DNA from: an uncultured Chloroflexota bacterium
GTDB taxonomy: Bacteria > Chloroflexota > Anaerolineae > Caldilineales > Caldilineaceae
Reading direction: 5' to 3'
Length of the DNA stretch: 37,417 nucleotides
Assembly: GCA_903879975.1 (NCBI GenBank)
Contig: CAIRNL010000438.1
Span: 1 to 37,417, forward strand
The notes beneath the pieces are model-generated. The model searched no databases, was not told the origin of the DNA, and saw nothing but the letters and a program-made list of their open reading frames with translations. This document shows positions 36,119 to 37,417 of the stretch, piece by piece (the first letter of the stretch is position 1; the number at the start of each line of letters is the position of its first letter). The position numbers and the translations under genes are program-made.

Positions 36119-36706
36119 TTAGCTTTGCACTCTCGTACTCTTGTAGACTGCAATGACCCGCTGCAGGACAGTCACATTGGTGAAAATCGCCAGAATCCAC
36201 AGCACGGGCATCATCCAGCCGGTCACCAGGCCGACGATGAGCACAATGATCCGTTCTGTGCGTTGCAAGAAACCTTCCTTGCATTCGATGCCAACAGCTT
36301 CGGCCCGGGCGCGCGTGTAGCTCACCATGAGCGAACCAACCATCGTGCAGCCAAGCAGCAGGATAGGCTGCCAGTTGTCCGGCTGGCGCGCATAAAAGGC
36401 CATCAGGCCGATCAGCGTGACAGCCTCAGCGTACCGATCCATGGTGCTGTCCAGGAACGCACCGAACACAGTGACTTTGCCCGTGTGGCGTGCCAGGGCA
36501 CCGTCCAGCGTGTCGAAGAGCGCAGCAAAGATCAGCAGAATTCCGCCTACCAGGAGCTTGCCCGCAGCAAGGATGAGCGCAACCGCCAGCGTCAACACGA
36601 ACCCGATCAGGGTCAGGGCGTTGGGGCTGATGCCGGTTGCCTCCAGTCCCCGTGCAATGTAGTTGAGTGGTGCGGCAATCCAAGCCCGTCCGTATTTTGA
36701 AATCAT
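36119..36706 (-). CDS. CDP-alcohol phosphatidyltransferase
   Basis: A 195-residue integral membrane enzyme that transfers a phosphatidyl group from a CDP-lipid to an alcohol. The full family signature is present: DTLDGALAR, eight residues, then GAFLDSTMD (D-x2-D-G-x2-A-R-x8-G-x3-D-x3-D), which binds the metal and CDP. About five to six hydrophobic segments surround it. ATG 36706 is chosen because AGGA lies just upstream and the promoter at 36752-36780 would exclude the longer reading to 36799. The acceptor (glycerol phosphate, inositol phosphate or another) cannot be told from the sequence, so no symbol is given. Confidence 0.9.
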   Translation of the reverse strand: MISKYGRAWIAAPLNYIARGLEATGISPNALTLIGFVLTLAVALILAAGKLLVGGILLIFAALFDTLDGALARHTGKVTVFGAFLDSTMDRYAEAVTLIGLMAFYARQPDNWQPILLLGCTMVGSLMVSYTRARAEAVGIECKEGFLQRTERIIVLIVGLVTGWMMPVLWILAIFTNVTVLQRVIAVYKSTRVQS

Positions 36707-36751
36707 CGCTTCCTGCCACGTAGATGCGCCGACGCTATGCCAAGTGCCGCT

Positions 36752-36780
36752 ATGGTACTCTTTCGTTTGGAATGCGTCAA
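36752..36780 (-). promoter_or_regulatory. Candidate promoter of the CDP-alcohol phosphatidyltransferase gene
   Basis: On the minus strand TTGACG (36780-36775), a 17-bp spacer and TACCAT (36757-36752) give a start near 36745, about 40 bases before the chosen ATG. Confidence 0.65.
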
Positions 36781-36874
36781 GCGGTTCGCTGCCTGCCAAA
36801 GGGGAGTACTGAGGATGGCAGTTACTGTGGCGTACACACCTGCCGGCGTCCTCTCAGTGCCTCGCTGATCCGAC

Positions 36875-36918
36875 CAGAAGCCTCCCTAGGCGGCAGCGCA
36901 CCACTGGGGAGGCTTCTG
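36875..36918 (-). terminator. Hairpin terminator of the right-edge gene
   Basis: A perfect 12-bp stem (cagaagcctccc / gggaggcttctg) with a 20-base loop lies 60 bases after the stop of the right-edge gene. The T-run (attttt at 36924-36929) is on the plus-strand side, so minus-strand termination may be weaker. Confidence 0.65.
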
Positions 36919-36977
36919 TGTAGATTTTTGATGAAGACGGCACGATGGCAGTTGGATGCCTGCCCGCCGTTCTGCCT

Positions 36978-37417
36978 CTATTCGCTCTTGCCTACCAAGG
37001 GCATCCAGGTTGCGTTACTGGCACACACCAGGTTGATGTCGTGGAATTTGACGAGACCCTGGCTCGGATTCGACGGGTCTTTGGTCAAGAGCAGGAGCTT
37101 CGCCTGCGTCAAGTCGTTCGTGCGTAGCGTTGGGCTGATCGTCAGCGTCAGGGTCGTCGGCATGGTATTGGAGATCGACGCCACTGCCGTGATCCAGGCC
37201 GCCTGAGTCGGCCAGGTGATGGACGACGTCGCACTGATGGCAGCAGGCGAACGGGTACCTTCGACCACTGCCTGTGCCCCTACGCGGTCAGTCAGCACCA
37301 AGCCGCTGCTCGTTACGTCACCCAAGATGAAATCACCTTGCAGTGTGTCGGCTGCAGCCGTACCGGCCACCGAGGTCACCTGGGCAGTGAAGGTATTGCC
37401 CGGGTAACCGACATTAT
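36978..37417 (-). CDS. C-terminal fragment of a probable secreted protein, 5' end outside window
   Basis: The frame is open from the right edge to TAG at 36978-36980, giving about 145 C-terminal residues. The start lies outside the window; an internal ATG at 37379 is not needed. The composition is rich in Thr, Ser, Ala and Val, with few charges, as in extracellular beta-sandwich proteins. Segments include YPGNTFTAQVTSVAG and FHDINLVCASNATWMPL. I do not recognise a family. A hairpin terminator follows. Confidence 0.65.
   Translation of the reverse strand, partial: NVGYPGNTFTAQVTSVAGTAAADTLQGDFILGDVTSSGLVLTDRVGAQAVVEGTRSPAAISATSSITWPTQAAWITAVASISNTMPTTLTLTISPTLRTNDLTQAKLLLLTKDPSNPSQGLVKFHDINLVCASNATWMPLVGKSE

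Noticed and set aside
26526..36125. Shared 15-base string tcccatcacgttagc at the 3' ends of two minus-strand genes (26526 and 36111 areas)
   Set aside because: About one pair of identical 15-mers is expected by chance in a window of this size, and no symmetry or further similarity surrounds it.
36044..36700. Plus-strand open frame of 218 codons
   Set aside because: It is antisense to the CDP-alcohol phosphatidyltransferase, which carries the complete family signature.

Overview
The window looks like a chromosomal segment of a Chloroflexota bacterium, probably of the Anaerolineae/Caldilineae branch. This is an inference. It rests on moderately high GC, a very large SdrD-B/RCC1 secreted protein, a MalT/LAL-type regulator, a DUF5667 membrane protein beside an ECF sigma factor, and housekeeping genes (ffh, rpsP, khpA, rimM, dprA, pgsA-like) of bacterial type. 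No rRNA, tRNA, CRISPR array, transposase or prophage gene was seen.

Left third (1-13187): one uninterrupted minus-strand reading frame runs from an ATG at 12864 off the left edge, giving at least 4288 residues. It encodes a secreted protein with a signal peptide, about 18 SdrD-B/Cna-B-like modules, and 14 RCC1-type repeats arranged as two groups of seven. The RCC1 block sits inside one copy of a domain that occurs a second time, uninterrupted, further along. Upstream lie five GGAGTA elements with 11-bp spacing. Next comes a MalT-like ATP-dependent LuxR regulator (13188-16061), the obvious candidate to control the giant gene.

Centre left (16256-23085): a minus-strand operon of six genes in the order ATPase, ATPase, permease, permease, DUF2160 membrane protein, binding lipoprotein. 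This matches the proteobacterial glycerol ABC transporter GlpSTPQUV. It has a candidate TTGACA/TATCCT promoter, a leader of about 375 nt and a strong bidirectional terminator. Sequence motifs predict one consensus and one degenerate ATP site.

Centre right (23188-26515): plus-strand genes for a two-S1-domain RNA-binding protein, a pteridine-reductase-like SDR whose catalytic Tyr position holds His, and an HD-domain dGTPase-like enzyme. The SDR is preceded by a hairpin-rich leader.

Right third (26535-36780): minus-strand genes for an unrecognised two-TM protein, mannose-1-phosphate guanylyltransferase, DprA, RimM, KhpA, ribosomal protein S16 and Ffh. These are followed by an ECF sigma factor with a DUF5667/LysM membrane protein and a CDP-alcohol phosphatidyltransferase. 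Good sigma-70-type promoters are visible before dprA, ffh and the phosphatidyltransferase gene. The right edge holds the C-terminal end of another probably secreted protein.
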